Positions 36,930 through 48,493 of a stretch of 64,000 bases of DNA are shown here, in pieces (the stretch's first letter is position 1; each line of letters starts with the position of its first letter). The stretch spans positions 7,787,501-7,851,500 of the forward strand of contig OY743190.1 of the NCBI GenBank assembly GCA_963555705.1, given 5' to 3'. The stretch comes from Ligustrum vulgare. Lineage: Eukaryota > Streptophyta > Magnoliopsida > Lamiales > Oleaceae. The position numbers and the translations under genes were made by a program. The notes beneath the pieces were generated by a model that was given only the letters and a program-made list of their open reading frames with translations, did no database searches and was not told where the DNA came from.

Positions 36930-37408
36930 CACAGTCCTGCACAGTCCTCAAAAGAGGAGAAGAATAAAATTTAAATTTTGTAAGAAAATTTAAAATAATA
37001 TAAAAAGGTGAAAAACAGATACTTCAAAATTTTGTGGAATAATTGAACTTTGAATTATATATTGAATTGAAAAATTAAGTTAACTAATAAGTATGTAAAT
37101 TACATCCAAGAGTTAGCTGTATCTCTATGTAATTTTTTTACATTTTGCAGAATTTTCCTTAGTTTACTTTTTATAATTTTTTGACGTATAGGTGATTTTC
37201 TTTTACAGTACTCCTAGATTTCATAAGTTACAATAATTGCAATAACACACTCTATATAATTTATATTAAAATTATGTTACAATGAATGTAATAATTTTTT
37301 TTTTTTTTTTTTTTTTTTTTTGCAATATTACGTATTACATTGTTAATTAGTCTTTGTAGTTTTTGGAAATTGTAACTTATAACTTACACAACCGTTGATG
37401 TCATCCTA
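36930..37408. other. AT-rich sequence left of the copia element
   Basis: No gene. It holds a poly-T run (37293-37320) with inverted TGTAATA/TATTACA sequences on each side. The last part may belong to the LTR of the older copia element that continues at 45932. Confidence 0.4.
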
Positions 37409-37413
37409 GCCAT

Positions 37414-38828
37414 TGTTGGAATTATATATGCCCATAGAGTATAATTCACGACATTTAAAAGTAAAATATTAATTGATTGTATTAATATGATGTTGTGTTT
37501 GTCCACGGGTCGATTTGATATTACAAATTGAGTGTTTAAGTTGTTAAACACGGAAAGATTCAATTTGTGATTCAATCTAAAATTAACGTTCACGATCAGT
37601 AAATAAATATGGACAATTTATTTTGATAAGATCGTCTCGATTTTATTAAAGTCTATCTTTGACTTTGGTAATAAAATTGAGAGTACGTTTGGAACGTATT
37701 GGACGGGACCACGTGAAATTAATTTGTGACATTGACCGTACAAATTTAATTTCACTTGATTATCGTACGTGGGACCTTAATCCTAATCGAATAATGGACT
37801 TCGATTACTAACTTGAAGTTCTTTGATGTATCAATGGGTGAGATCAAATTGCTGATCAATATCTCGATACTTTGGGAATTAAAGTGAACTAACGAGGAAC
37901 ATATATTCGTATTATGGAATCCGTCACCTTTTAGGTATGATCATAATCTCACTGGTTCTTCTAGTGGACAGTTGAATCTGAGCTCAGTAATTCGACGGTG
38001 ACTGTTGAATTCTATGATGTGATGGGATCACATCGAACTGTCAGATAGAAGATGAGAGTTGAGAATTTATGAATATTCGGAGAAGGGCATTTTGGTCATT
38101 TTAACTTGCTCCGAATATTCAGTTGATCGACGGGGGTAACATGTAAGAACGATAAGTCAGAGGATATAATTATTGATTAATTGTTTCAGTAATTTCAATT
38201 TTACTAAGAGTGTAATCTCGTTCTTTTAGTGGAATAGAACGTGATTAATAAATTAATTTTGACTGATCAAGAGTTGATCGGGTCATAATTAATTTATTGG
38301 AGCTTAGTTTAATTGGGTCCGATCAGGTTCCCTCGGTGGCTTCACTATAATGGGTTTATACAGGCTTATTACCTGTATTGGGTTGTGCAGAAATGGGCCT
38401 GAGTTATGGTACTAGGCCTGGTAGGGCTTTGGAGTGTAAAGAGGTTACAAATAGTCTCCCAAGACTATTTTTCTTAACCTAATGTGAAAAGTGGCGAGAC
38501 ACACACAAAAGTGTGTAGTGTGTGTTTCCTCTTTACAAAGAAACCCTAATCCTAGTTTAACCTAGATCTTGAGAAAGGTGACCACACACCTGCACAACTG
38601 TCATTGGAGAACACCGAGGAAAGCTTGAGGGTTTGAAGCTTTGGTGGAATCAAGAAGCAGTTGATGAAGATTATTGTAAAGCACGCTACAAAGGTAATCT
38701 TTTCAAAATCCTTTTTGTGTGCGAAATTATTTATTCCAAGTTAAATACATAGAACAGAAAATCCTGTAACGGGATAATCTATCACAAGAAATCAATTTTT
38801 GTGATTAGAGCAACCCGGGTTCCCAACA
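37414..38828 (+). repeat. 5' LTR of the copia element
   Basis: It starts TGTTGGAATTATAT and ends GGTTCCCAACA. By eye it differs from the 3' LTR at as few as two positions (T against C near 38212, A against G near 38411). Confidence 0.92.
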
Positions 38829-38830
38829 AT

Positions 38831-38842
38831 TGGTATCAGAGC
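38831..38842 (+). other. Primer-binding site, initiator Met tRNA
   Basis: TGGTATCAGAGC, two bases after the LTR, is the usual plant copia primer-binding sequence matching the 3' end of initiator methionine tRNA. Confidence 0.9.
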
Positions 38843-40300
38843 GTCAGGTTTTTGATACTGTTTTGTGTATTTAAGAATAAATAATCTTTGTTTATGCATG
38901 TGTTAGTAAAGGGCGGTGTTAGGTTTTATGTGATTTGATTGTTATTGGATGAATGACGTTTTTTATTGAACTAATTTATGGCCTTAGATTTTATTTTGTA
39001 AAATCTTGTATTGTATTATCGAGTCTTGTAACAAAAGGGGTGGATTACGATTCCATGTTTTCCCTTTTGATTTTTTATTTTTGCAATAGAATTAGGGTTT
39101 GTATTATTTCTATTGTAATTGTAAAATTGGAAGGACCAGATCTGTATTTTCACATTGAAAGGGGACAAATTCTGCATTTTCTAATTACGGGACTGCATTG
39201 GCAAATTCGGAGGACCTGGCTTGCAAATTTCAATGACTGGGCTAAACTTCACCATCTTCAACACTTCAAGGACTTGGCTTGCAATTACTGGAAATCCACC
39301 ATGAACGGCATGCAGGCAGTCGGCGGGACTCGTGGGTGCTACCAATGTGCTCGGCGGTCAATGGTGGCGCTTTTGGCGTTGCTATTTTGGCTCGATCGCG
39401 ACGGTAGTGGAACCCACATATCCCGCTGCACGCAGTCGACAGCACTTGGGTGCTGCCGTTATGATCTGTGGATGATCGCGCCGCTGTTGGCGCTGTGACC
39501 CCACGTAGATAGCGGCGGCAGCGGCACCACAGGTGCCACTGCGATGCAGGTTCGAAAGTCGCAGCGCCGCAGCAGGTTCGAGGAGGCAGCGCCGCAGCAG
39601 GTTCGAAAAAGGCAGTGTCCATGGCACTGCTGCTGCTGTTGCGGCGACTCAACCCAGGCGATGGCGGCTGCGATACATGGGGCATCTGTTGTGGTCTCAA
39701 TGGTTGTGACGTTTCCGACGATGGCATTTTGGTAGGCAGCGGCTGAATGGCATTTCGGTAGGCAGCGGCTGAAACTTCCTCTCGGTTAGGTTACACAGCA
39801 TGCAAGAAGAGTAGATTCATTTGGGCTGCAATTTTTCATTTGGGCTGTAATTTTCATTTGGGCCTAAACTCCTTTTGGGCCAGATGGACTTAATTAAAAT
39901 CGCAGATTGGACCAGTTTGAATATGGACCAGATAATTATTATTTGAAGAGTTCGAGTAATGGGCTAGACACTTACAAATGGGAATTGAAGAATTGGGCCG
40001 GCTTGTGTCTCAATAGACTCTTTAATTAATTTGTAATTTTTGTGTCTAGATTTGGCCATAAATTATGTTCTTATTTATTTTATTATCGCCTTTATTTTAT
40101 GCTTTAATTAAATTGTGAATGAATGTCATAAATAACATGTCATGTAGATCGCATAAGCACCTCTCTAGGTACTATACTGTCATGCATTGTTTTATATTTT
40201 ATTTTCTTTTCTAAATGTTAGATTAGAAAATAAATATATTTATTAATAATTAAATTGATTTTAAGGGTTAAAATTGATTGGTATTTATTAAATTAAAACC
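38843..40300 (+). other. Leader or former gag region of the copia element with a GC-rich island
   Basis: No gag domain or zinc knuckle is recognised. A GC-rich island at about 39290-39790 holds two short tandem duplications: GCAGCGCCGCAGCAGGTTCG at 39561 and 39586, and a perfect-length 26-bp pair at 39721-39746 and 39747-39772. Open frames cross it on both strands (38953-39498 on +, 39266-39727 on -) without known domains, as expected by chance in GC-rich sequence. Confidence 0.45.
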
Positions 40301-43300
40301 CAACAGTTCAAAATATTAAGTGAGTGAGGGTGCAAAATATTTTGAACCCACGGCCTCCCCTATTAGCCTATTAGTAAAAATTTGTGTATGCCTCGTGCTA
40401 ATCTAATTAGTCTCCCTATAGGAGGGCTGCACTGTTTTGGTTACTAGATTGGGCTCAATTAGGTGATGATTTTTAAGTGTGAATTAATCATGATTACCCT
40501 AAAGGTGACATAATTAATTTGGTACTTGAAATATTATTAATATAGGGGTTAGACACTTAAATCAATGACATCGTGAGGACTTCCTATAGAATATCCAAAC
40601 GATGTCAATGATAGCCAAATTTTAACGACTATAAATTAAATATTGCATGAGATACTAGATATATTTAATTTAGTGGGAGGGTCCCAACCTAGCCATAAAT
40701 CACATTTATTTCTCCTATAGAGAAATGTGTTTAAGATTTTGGGGTTTTAGGTTGTCGTCATATTATAGTAGTTTTGGGTCTACTTGTGCATAATTTTTCT
40801 TCATGCATCATATATGAAAGTATTCATCATTTATACAACTCGTGTTTAATACATTTATTTTATTTGAATGTCGTATTTCCACAACTAGTTATATATTTAG
40901 ACATCACCAACTAATTTGCGAAAACTGTAACATGTCTCGTTATAATTCTTTCCACTTATGACATTTGTTCGTGCTAGAAGATCCTTGTTCAAAAATAATT
41001 ATAAATCTTCCAATGAAAATGGTTTTATTTTGATGAGATGGTTTATTGCATAGTTTTGATTCTCATGTCAAGTACTTCGCAATAAAAACATCAAAATGGG
41101 ATACCATATTTATTTTCTCGATGGAAGGGTATTTATAATAATTTGAACAATTTAATTATACAAAATATGCTATCAAGCTATAATATATATCTCTACTTAT
41201 GAACCGATCACGTTTTTGCAAGAGACCATTTGGTAAAACATGATTGGTCACTTTAACGTGGTGGAGGTTCCACTTGCAAACATTGATTCATGTGACATAA
41301 TGCTTGAGAAATCTTTTAAGATGATCTCTTGCGGTTCAGTGTGGACTATATTCACCAGGATGAACGTGTCCCTGAAAGGTTCAATTTAAGCTATTCATAG
41401 AGAAGAGATTATTTTAAAGCAGCGGATAGTATGGTAGGCCCTCTAACCTTTTTGCTTTTGAGCAAAGATATGACTAATGAGGAAGTAGCCTTTCCTGGAA
41501 ACTCTATAATGGAGTAAGACTATATTCATTGTTTTATGGTTGGTAATTGAGTCTATCTTGATTATAGATTCTAGAGTAACTAACCACTATTGCAAGTTGT
41601 TGCAATATGGTCCTAGGTGACCAAATGACACAATGAGATAGAGTATAATATAAGGATAAGCACGGGTACGGTAATATGGAAAGAGCCGTAGGGCTTTTAT
41701 GTTTGCGAAACAATTTAATTGTTATTTTGTCTCTTTATTATTTGAGCGGAATTATTTAGCACTTAATTTCCAGTTATTAGTTGGAATTAAGTTAAATAAT
41801 GCTCTTATTATTGCGAGACAAATGGTTAACAATCTCAAAGCCTTGTAAATGGTTCTAAGTGTAATATTACTACAAGTGATAAGGGATAGACGACTCCTTG
41901 TATTAATGAACTCTTTGATAAGATCTTAAGATAATCATATTTATCTAAATAAGATTGAAAGACTGGTACAGATAGCCTCTAAGTATTTTGGAGGTGGAAT
42001 CTATGTGGGCTTTTGAATTTTATTTAGAGGGTAAAATGATTAAGATCTTAGGCTTGGTCACACTTATCCAAAACTCGATTCTAATACTAGTAAGGGATGG
42101 ACCTCAAAAAGGATCTGAGGTGGAATCTATATTGTTTTCTGAATCTTGTTTAGTGGATTAGATAACCAAGAGTCCTTATACATTAAATGGACTTAAGAGT
42201 TTGGAGATTAATACACTTTCGATATATGTGGATTCTTTGGTGCTCAAGATATGAGAGAGTACGAGTAATGCATCACTTTTATTGATGATCACTCCAGATC
42301 TCGATTCTATACTTAATATCTCATTGATCTGAAATGTTTCTAGAATTTTGGATAGAAGTTGAGAAGTAATTAAGAGAATCGAGATACTTCGATTTGATCG
42401 AGGTTTGTGTATCTCTCATATGAGTTTATGAACCATTTATCGGAAAAGGAGAACAAGGTAATACCAAATCAATGATGAGTTATCCTCGTTACTAGTTTCA
42501 TTTGGGAATGTATACCGGAGATAGTCAGGTTCCTTCATAGCCTAGTACCATTGATTCGTTTCCTGAAATACCCCTAGAGTTGTGGCATGGGTGCAAGCTC
42601 AGTTTACACCACATTCAGATTTGGGGACTTTTGGCACACAAGCTGAAAGCCAGGATTGACGAGATGGAGGCAACAATGAAGGTTTGATTATAAGGTATGC
42701 AGCGAAACTAGAAATTATTTCTTCTATAGTCCTCTGGTCAAGAAAGTATTTGTTCAGTACAAATGTAACTTTCTTAGAGGATAAGGCATATAGAAGAATT
42801 CAAATCCACAAGTAAAATTCTATTGGATAAGATGTTAGAACGTGGTTCAAACAACTTGATTCCAGGTTTCCGCATAGAATTAATCTTGATGATTTGGGAC
42901 TTCCTACGGAACCGATGGTTGCTGATCCTAGTGAGAGAAATAGGCAAATGGTTCAACCACTATTTTTGCCTGGTGAACCCAATGGACAGGGAAAAACCAA
43001 AGGTTGTAGTCGAAGTTGTTCTCACTGTTCTGCCTCTGCTTTATGTTCATAAAGAGGTAGTGAAGAGGTTGATCCCAATTAGGGATATAACCAAGTAGTG
43101 GGAGGAGAGGAAGGGACTCTGTTTGGACATAATGGAAATACACTTCCAGCGACTAATTGGAGTGGGAGGGTTGTAAGACCACCTTCTTGACGCTTATTCT
43201 ACGGAGAGTCTTTTAGACAGTCTCTACTAAAATAAGAGAAGGACTCCTCATTTAGGGAAGTGGTAGAAGTTATAGACTTGAAATCATGGAAGGTGAATGT

Positions 43301-44500
43301 GAACTCGGAATTAGATTCCTAGTAATCCAACAAGTTTGGATATTTGTAGACGCACCCAATGGGGTCAAACCTACAGGGTGTGATGATTTTTAAGATGATA
43401 AAAGAGGGGTAAATGGAAAGGTTGATGCCTTTAGTGCAAGGCTTATGGTTTTGGGTTTGTGAAACCCTTCTCGCCAATAGCCATGCAAAAGTTTACCTGG
43501 ATCTTTTATCCATTGTCGTTCATTGTGAAAATAAGGTACGACAAATTGATATCAAGATGTTGTTTCTTGAATGCATCTTGAGGAAATCATTTACAAAGTG
43601 TAATCTAATGAGTTCATATTAAAGACCATGAAAGTAAAATTCATGACTTACAAGTTTCCAACTTTGGATTTGGGTAATTGTTCAAGATATGGAATATAGA
43701 ATTTGATAAAACCATTGTGATACATGTTCTTGATCAAAATCTTGATATATCTTAAGTATACTCGTGTATACAGAAAGATGAGACAGTTTTCGCGACTATT
43801 TATTTGAATGACACTCTACTTATGTGTGAGAGTATTTTCATTAAATAGTAGTTGGTACCAGCAATTAGACTTGAAGGACTTGTAGATGACTGTCTATTTT
43901 TCTAGACATCCGTACTTTTCGGAGTGGGAGAAAAATGGAATAGAATAGTCTCAAGTTTCATGTAATAATAAGATACTATCTACATTTGCAATATTGAAGT
44001 CTTGAAAGGAATAATGTTCTTTGTGGACTTCATCTATCTTATGAGTATTCTACTAATACTCATGGTAAGATAGAGAAGGTTCCTTATGCTCCGGCTATAG
44101 GAAGCCTTACTTTGCACTAGATGTGTCATATCTTATGCTGGGGATATTGTTGGTGATTATTAGTTTGATCCAGGATCAGATCATTGAATAGAGGTACAGC
44201 ATATACTGAAGCATTTTCGAAAAACGAGTAAATATTTGCTTATCTATTCAGTTGGTGATCTGATGGAATAAAACTAATTAAGATCTGATTTGACTAGGAT
44301 TCTCGAGAGTCGTCAAAATTGGAATATAACTGGGAGATATTGTGGTTAATTGGTTGGGAATAACACAATCTTGGATTGTTTGTTATACAACTGTGACTTA
44401 CATCGAAATGAGTTACTATCTTGGTTGAGAACATAATCATTAGTGTAATGATGATGTTGACAAGATGGATGATTCGATGTTTCATGTATACTCTAAGGGC
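40300..44500 (+). pseudogene. Remnants of copia pol
   Basis: At about 42570-42680 the + strand reads TPLELWHG-like then IQIWGLLAHKLKARIDEME, the end of a copia integrase. At about 42720-42860 it reads VFVSTNVTFLEDK-like sequence followed by KILLDKMLERGSNNLIPGFR, the linker before reverse transcriptase. At about 43405-43570 a reverse transcriptase trace, VNGKVDAFSARLMVLG, is seen, and near 44100-44230 traces of its end. Frames change every few dozen codons and stops are frequent. No product is possible. 40300-42500 shows only weak traces. Confidence 0.7.
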
Positions 44501-44510
44501 AAGTGGGAGA
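44501..44510 (+). other. Polypurine tract of the copia element
   Basis: AAGTGGGAGA lies one base before the 3' LTR, within a longer purine-rich run from 44495. This is the usual second-strand primer site. Confidence 0.85.
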
Positions 44511-44511
44511 T

Positions 44512-45926
44512 TGTTGGAATTATATATGCCCATAGAGTATAATTCACGACATTTAAAAGTAAAATATTAATTGATTGTATTAATATGATGTTGTGTTTGT
44601 CCACGGGTCGATTTGATATTACAAATTGAGTGTTTAAGTTGTTAAACACGGAAAGATTCAATTTGTGATTCAATCTAAAATTAACGTTCACGATCAGTAA
44701 ATAAATATGGACAATTTATTTTGATAAGATCGTCTCGATTTTATTAAAGTCTATCTTTGACTTTGGTAATAAAATTGAGAGTACGTTTGGAACGTATTGG
44801 ACGGGACCACGTGAAATTAATTTGTGACATTGACCGTACAAATTTAATTTCACTTGATTATCGTACGTGGGACCTTAATCCTAATCGAATAATGGACTTC
44901 GATTACTAACTTGAAGTTCTTTGATGTATCAATGGGTGAGATCAAATTGCTGATCAATATCTCGATACTTTGGGAATTAAAGTGAACTAACGAGGAACAT
45001 ATATTCGTATTATGGAATCCGTCACCTTTTAGGTATGATCATAATCTCACTGGTTCTTCTAGTGGACAGTTGAATCTGAGCTCAGTAATTCGACGGTGAC
45101 TGTTGAATTCTATGATGTGATGGGATCACATCGAACTGTCAGATAGAAGATGAGAGTTGAGAATTTATGAATATTCGGAGAAGGGCATTTTGGTCATTTT
45201 AACTTGCTCCGAATATTCAGTTGATCGACGGGGGTAACATGTAAGAACGATAAGTCAGAGGATATAATTATTGATTAATTGTTTCAGTAATTTCAATTTT
45301 ACTAAGAGTGCAATCTCGTTCTTTTAGTGGAATAGAACGTGATTAATAAATTAATTTTGACTGATCAAGAGTTGATCGGGTCATAATTAATTTATTGGAG
45401 CTTAGTTTAATTGGGTCCGATCAGGTTCCCTCGGTGGCTTCACTATAATGGGTTTATACAGGCTTATTACCTGTATTGGGTTGTGCAGAAATGGGCCTGG
45501 GTTATGGTACTAGGCCTGGTAGGGCTTTGGAGTGTAAAGAGGTTACAAATAGTCTCCCAAGACTATTTTTCTTAACCTAATGTGAAAAGTGGCGAGACAC
45601 ACACAAAAGTGTGTAGTGTGTGTTTCCTCTTTACAAAGAAACCCTAATCCTAGTTTAACCTAGATCTTGAGAAAGGTGACCACACACCTGCACAACTGTC
45701 ATTGGAGAACACCGAGGAAAGCTTGAGGGTTTGAAGCTTTGGTGGAATCAAGAAGCAGTTGATGAAGATTATTGTAAAGCACGCTACAAAGGTAATCTTT
45801 TCAAAATCCTTTTTGTGTGCGAAATTATTTATTCCAAGTTAAATACATAGAACAGAAAATCCTGTAACGGGATAATCTATCACAAGAAATCAATTTTTGT
45901 GATTAGAGCAACCCGGGTTCCCAACA
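44512..45926 (+). repeat. 3' LTR of the copia element
   Basis: Same length as the 5' LTR (1415 bp) and nearly identical. It is followed directly by the GCCAT duplication. Confidence 0.92.
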
Positions 45927-45931
45927 GCCAT

Positions 45932-47200
45932 TACCTTCCCAAGTTTCCATTATTTTTTAAACATATACGGTTTTCTTAAAACTTAATTTTATCATGGTAT
46001 CAGAGCAATCTTGTTGAATCTGTAAAACACTTCTGCCTACTTTAATTTAATACATCTATGATTGATTATTGAGATCCTCTTTTTCTTCATGCTTGTGATC
46101 ATCCTGACATGATTCTTGTTCCAAATGTCCTAGATGGAACCAGTTATGCAATGTGAAAGAGACATATGTTGGTGATTCTTAGTGCCAAAAATAAATCGGG
46201 GGTTCATCAACGGAACCATTCAAACACCAGAATAAAAAGATCCAAAATACTCACAATTATACCAGAAGAAAAAGATCCAAAATACTCTCCTTATGGCAGC
46301 ATTGAAATTGTATGGTGCTTTTTTGAATTTTTAACTCTCTAAGTCAGGAGCTTACAATCACATATTCCTTGAGGGGAACCAAGTTGCTAATTCACTCGCA
46401 TCTGAGGGTTGGGATCAACGCTGCTATGTTATTAGAAGTATGGACCTCATGATTTACCTCGTCGGCTGAGGACACTAGTGCAATTCACAAATATGGATTG
46501 CCTAACTTTAGAGGTTTAGTATAGTTTATCTTTTCTTTTCCTTTACCATACAAGAAATAGTACTTCCTCATATATCGCTTTCAGTATTTTGCTTTTCCAT
46601 TTTCTGCATTGTCGCTTTTCTTGAAGGTCGGGTTTTTGTCCCCCTCCTTCCTTATACTATATGGTTGGGGAATCCTAATTCCCATTGACCTTCCTGGATG
46701 GAGCCTAAAAATTCATCAAAGGATGTGTGGATGTCTTTGATGATGATGATAAAAAAAAAAAAAAAAAAAAAAAAAAAGGTGAGGAGCTTACAAACAACTT
46801 GCACTATGTTGAAACACCTTCAGATATTTGGACGTGAGACCTTCTAAAATGATTCTCTCAAGGTAATTTTTCATAATACTATCAAACTCAACGATCTATT
46901 GTTGAAATAAAATCAAGATTCATTTTCTTCTTACTATACAAAGATGAAAATATTGTGGGATGAGCTAACTACTTCCCGTCCTTCAATCACGTGTACTTGT
47001 GGAGGACAAAAGGAATTAAAAGAGGAGGAAAAGATTAGGCTGAGACTATTCCTTATGGGATTGAATGAGACATACTTTGTTGTGTGCAGGAAAATCATGT
47101 TAACGCATCCTCAACCTACTGTCAAAAATGCATATTCATTTCTATGTGAGGAAGAAAAGCAGCGATGACTTATTGAGGCAAAGGGTACTGATTCAAGGAA
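45932..47200 (+). pseudogene. Older copia element: LTR end, primer site and gag remnant
   Basis: The young copia element landed in an LTR whose last bases are 45932-45994. TGGTATCAGAGC at 45995-46006 is its primer-binding site. From about 46088 the + strand reads like a copia gag start (HPDMILVPNVLDGTSYAM, then a stop). After a LINE insertion, gag resumes with MKILWDELTTSRPSI, KELKEEEKIRLRLFLMGLNE and AYSFLCEEEKQR (46944-47168), the UBN2-type gag domain that forms the particle shell. There is no pol after it, so this is a truncated relic. Confidence 0.8.
46358..46781 (+). mobile_element. 5'-truncated LINE with poly(A) tail
   Basis: AGGAGCTTACAA flanks the segment at 46346-46357 and 46782-46793, a 12-bp target duplication. 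Just inside the left border the + strand reads HIFLEGNQVANSLASEGW, the end of a LINE-type RNase H domain. A 3' untranslated stretch and a run of 27 A (46751-46777) follow. This is the product expected of incomplete reverse transcription at the target. Confidence 0.8.
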
Positions 47201-47819
47201 ATCAGTCTGATGCTCAAGGAAAAAGCTGACAGTTGCCATTTTTGTGCAAATTGAAGAAGAGGATGAAGAATAAGGCAAAAATGAACCAGCAAACTATTGA
47301 AGATCTACCGGAAGGAAGGTTCTAACACGATTTGGAATTGTTGTCTTCAAACGGTGTTTACCACCACCAGAATGAGTACTTGAAGGTTTTCAAGACAAAT
47401 AGTTTGAAGGAGTAATCAAACCTTAGTTACATGTTCAAAACCAAGCAATTCTAAACTTGTATTGAATTATAAGAACAATTTATATATTGATTTTTATCGA
47501 GCTTGTTCAACTAGAGTACTAAATTGTATACCTCTTTCATTATATGCATAACTGCTATTTCAGTAGATGTTTGATGCACTGACCAACATGTCCCCTGATA
47601 AAGACCTTATAGTCTTACACGTGTTTGCTGATAACATCCATAAACAGACCTGCATCCGACAGATATATTAATCCACAATATAAACATTGAAAATAAATAT
47701 ACACAAAAAAAAAAAGGTTAAAATGTTGTCTACTGTTGGCTTTCCAATGCCACGAATCAAAATGTGCTAAGAAAATAGCATTTTAACAGGCTTGATGTAA
47801 GGGTTCATGTATGGTGGAA
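47200..47819. other. Relic related to the 3' flank of the receptor kinase gene
   Basis: 47557-47660 and 47715-47805 resemble 17411-17520 and 18015-18085, the DNA just after the kinase stop. Shared words include CATGTCCCCTGATAAAGAC and GACATCCATAAA/AACATCCATAAA. No kinase exon is recognised before it. It may mark a lost tandem copy of the kinase gene. 47200-47556 shows nothing definite. Confidence 0.6.
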
Positions 47820-47835
47820 CACTACAACAAAGTAA

Positions 47836-48080
47836 GCCTTTTACGGCGTGCAGTCACAAGCCGTAAAAGGTCGCGCCGTAAAATTTTACGGCCTTCAAAT
47901 TCGTGTGCCGTAAAATTGAGTTTACGGCGTGCACGCCGTATATATTCACGCCGTGCAGTCGCCCACGCCGTGTGACTTTATGGCGTTCAGTAGTGCACGC
48001 CGTAAAATCATACGGCATGCACGATTGCATGCCGTAAATTTAATTTTAAGGCGTGCGAAGACGCATGCCGTAAATTGTAA
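47836..48080. repeat. 3' subterminal array of element A
   Basis: About ten copies of ACGGCGTGC or GCACGCCGT occur, mostly as inverted pairs such as TTTACGGCGTGCA ... TGCACGCCGTAAA. Spacers are short and varied. This is the likely binding region for the TNPA-like protein. Confidence 0.88.
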
Positions 48081-48084
48081 TTTG

Positions 48085-48485
48085 ATTTTTTTTTAAAAAG
48101 AAATGTACATTATAATTCCAAAAACATATAATAATAATAATAAAACAAAATTATACGCAATAATGAATATGTAATCAATAAACCCAATTTCGTTAAATAG
48201 AAAATTTCTTAGTAACGTTCAATACAATATACAAAAATTTAGATCCCACATAACCTACTCAAAAATTTAAATAGAAATATGTCAAAAGTGTATAGACAAT
48301 TACTTCAAGAAAAAGCTTAAAATGCCAAAAAAAATATTATCCATATCAAAGCTTTTCTTTGACCAAAGAGTCTCGTACTAAAAGTAATCAACTTCCTGCA
48401 CATCACATAATAAAAGTATGATTAATAAATTTATAATTATCATATCAAAAGTATATTAAGAAGTGAAGCATACCTTTCTTGTGAT
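48085..48485. other. 3' untranslated part of element A
   Basis: AT-rich sequence between the array and the last TNPA-like exon. It corresponds to 58740-59130 of element B in inverted orientation. No gene is seen. Confidence 0.6.
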
Positions 48486-48493
48486 TTCAACTA

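Larger units (their letters stand above)
20874..36930 (-). mobile_element. CACTA (En/Spm) region C, decayed and nested
   Basis: The left end, CACTACAAGAAAC at 20874, is a CACTA terminal repeat followed by dense GGGACGAC/GTCGTCCC repeats. Reading the - strand from the right, there are repeats (36925-36581), a TNP2-type transposase (35857-32327), a second repeat cluster (31345-31240), a TNPA-like gene (about 29285-21591) and the terminal repeats. This is the gene order also seen in element A. No matching TTTCTTGTAGTG end was found on the right, so that end is lost. The middle repeat cluster means this could instead be two related elements placed end to end. An LTR fragment, CACTA element D and a Helitron-like element lie inside. 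Confidence 0.7.
37414..45926 (+). mobile_element. Complete Ty1/copia element, target duplication GCCAT, decayed interior
   Basis: Two direct LTRs of 1415 bp (37414-38828 and 44512-45926) enclose 5.7 kb. GCCAT flanks the whole at 37409-37413 and 45927-45931. A primer-binding site follows the left LTR and a purine tract precedes the right one, so replication signals are intact. The interior has only fragments of copia integrase, reverse transcriptase and RNase H with many stops. The near-identity of the LTRs implies a recent insertion made with enzymes from another copy. Confidence 0.92.

Noticed and set aside
38953..39498. 181-codon frame after the copia primer site as a gag gene
   Set aside because: It has no gag or zinc-knuckle motif, is rich in Leu, Trp and Cys, and runs through a GC-rich repeat island, so it is probably chance.
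39266..39727. Antisense 153-codon Ser/Pro/Arg-rich frame
   Set aside because: It is the complement of the same GC-rich island and shows no recognisable domain.
47836..48080. CRISPR-like or satellite array at the CACTA ends
   Set aside because: The repeats are 9-13 bp, inverted and irregularly spaced, which is normal for CACTA subterminal repeats; this is plant DNA.
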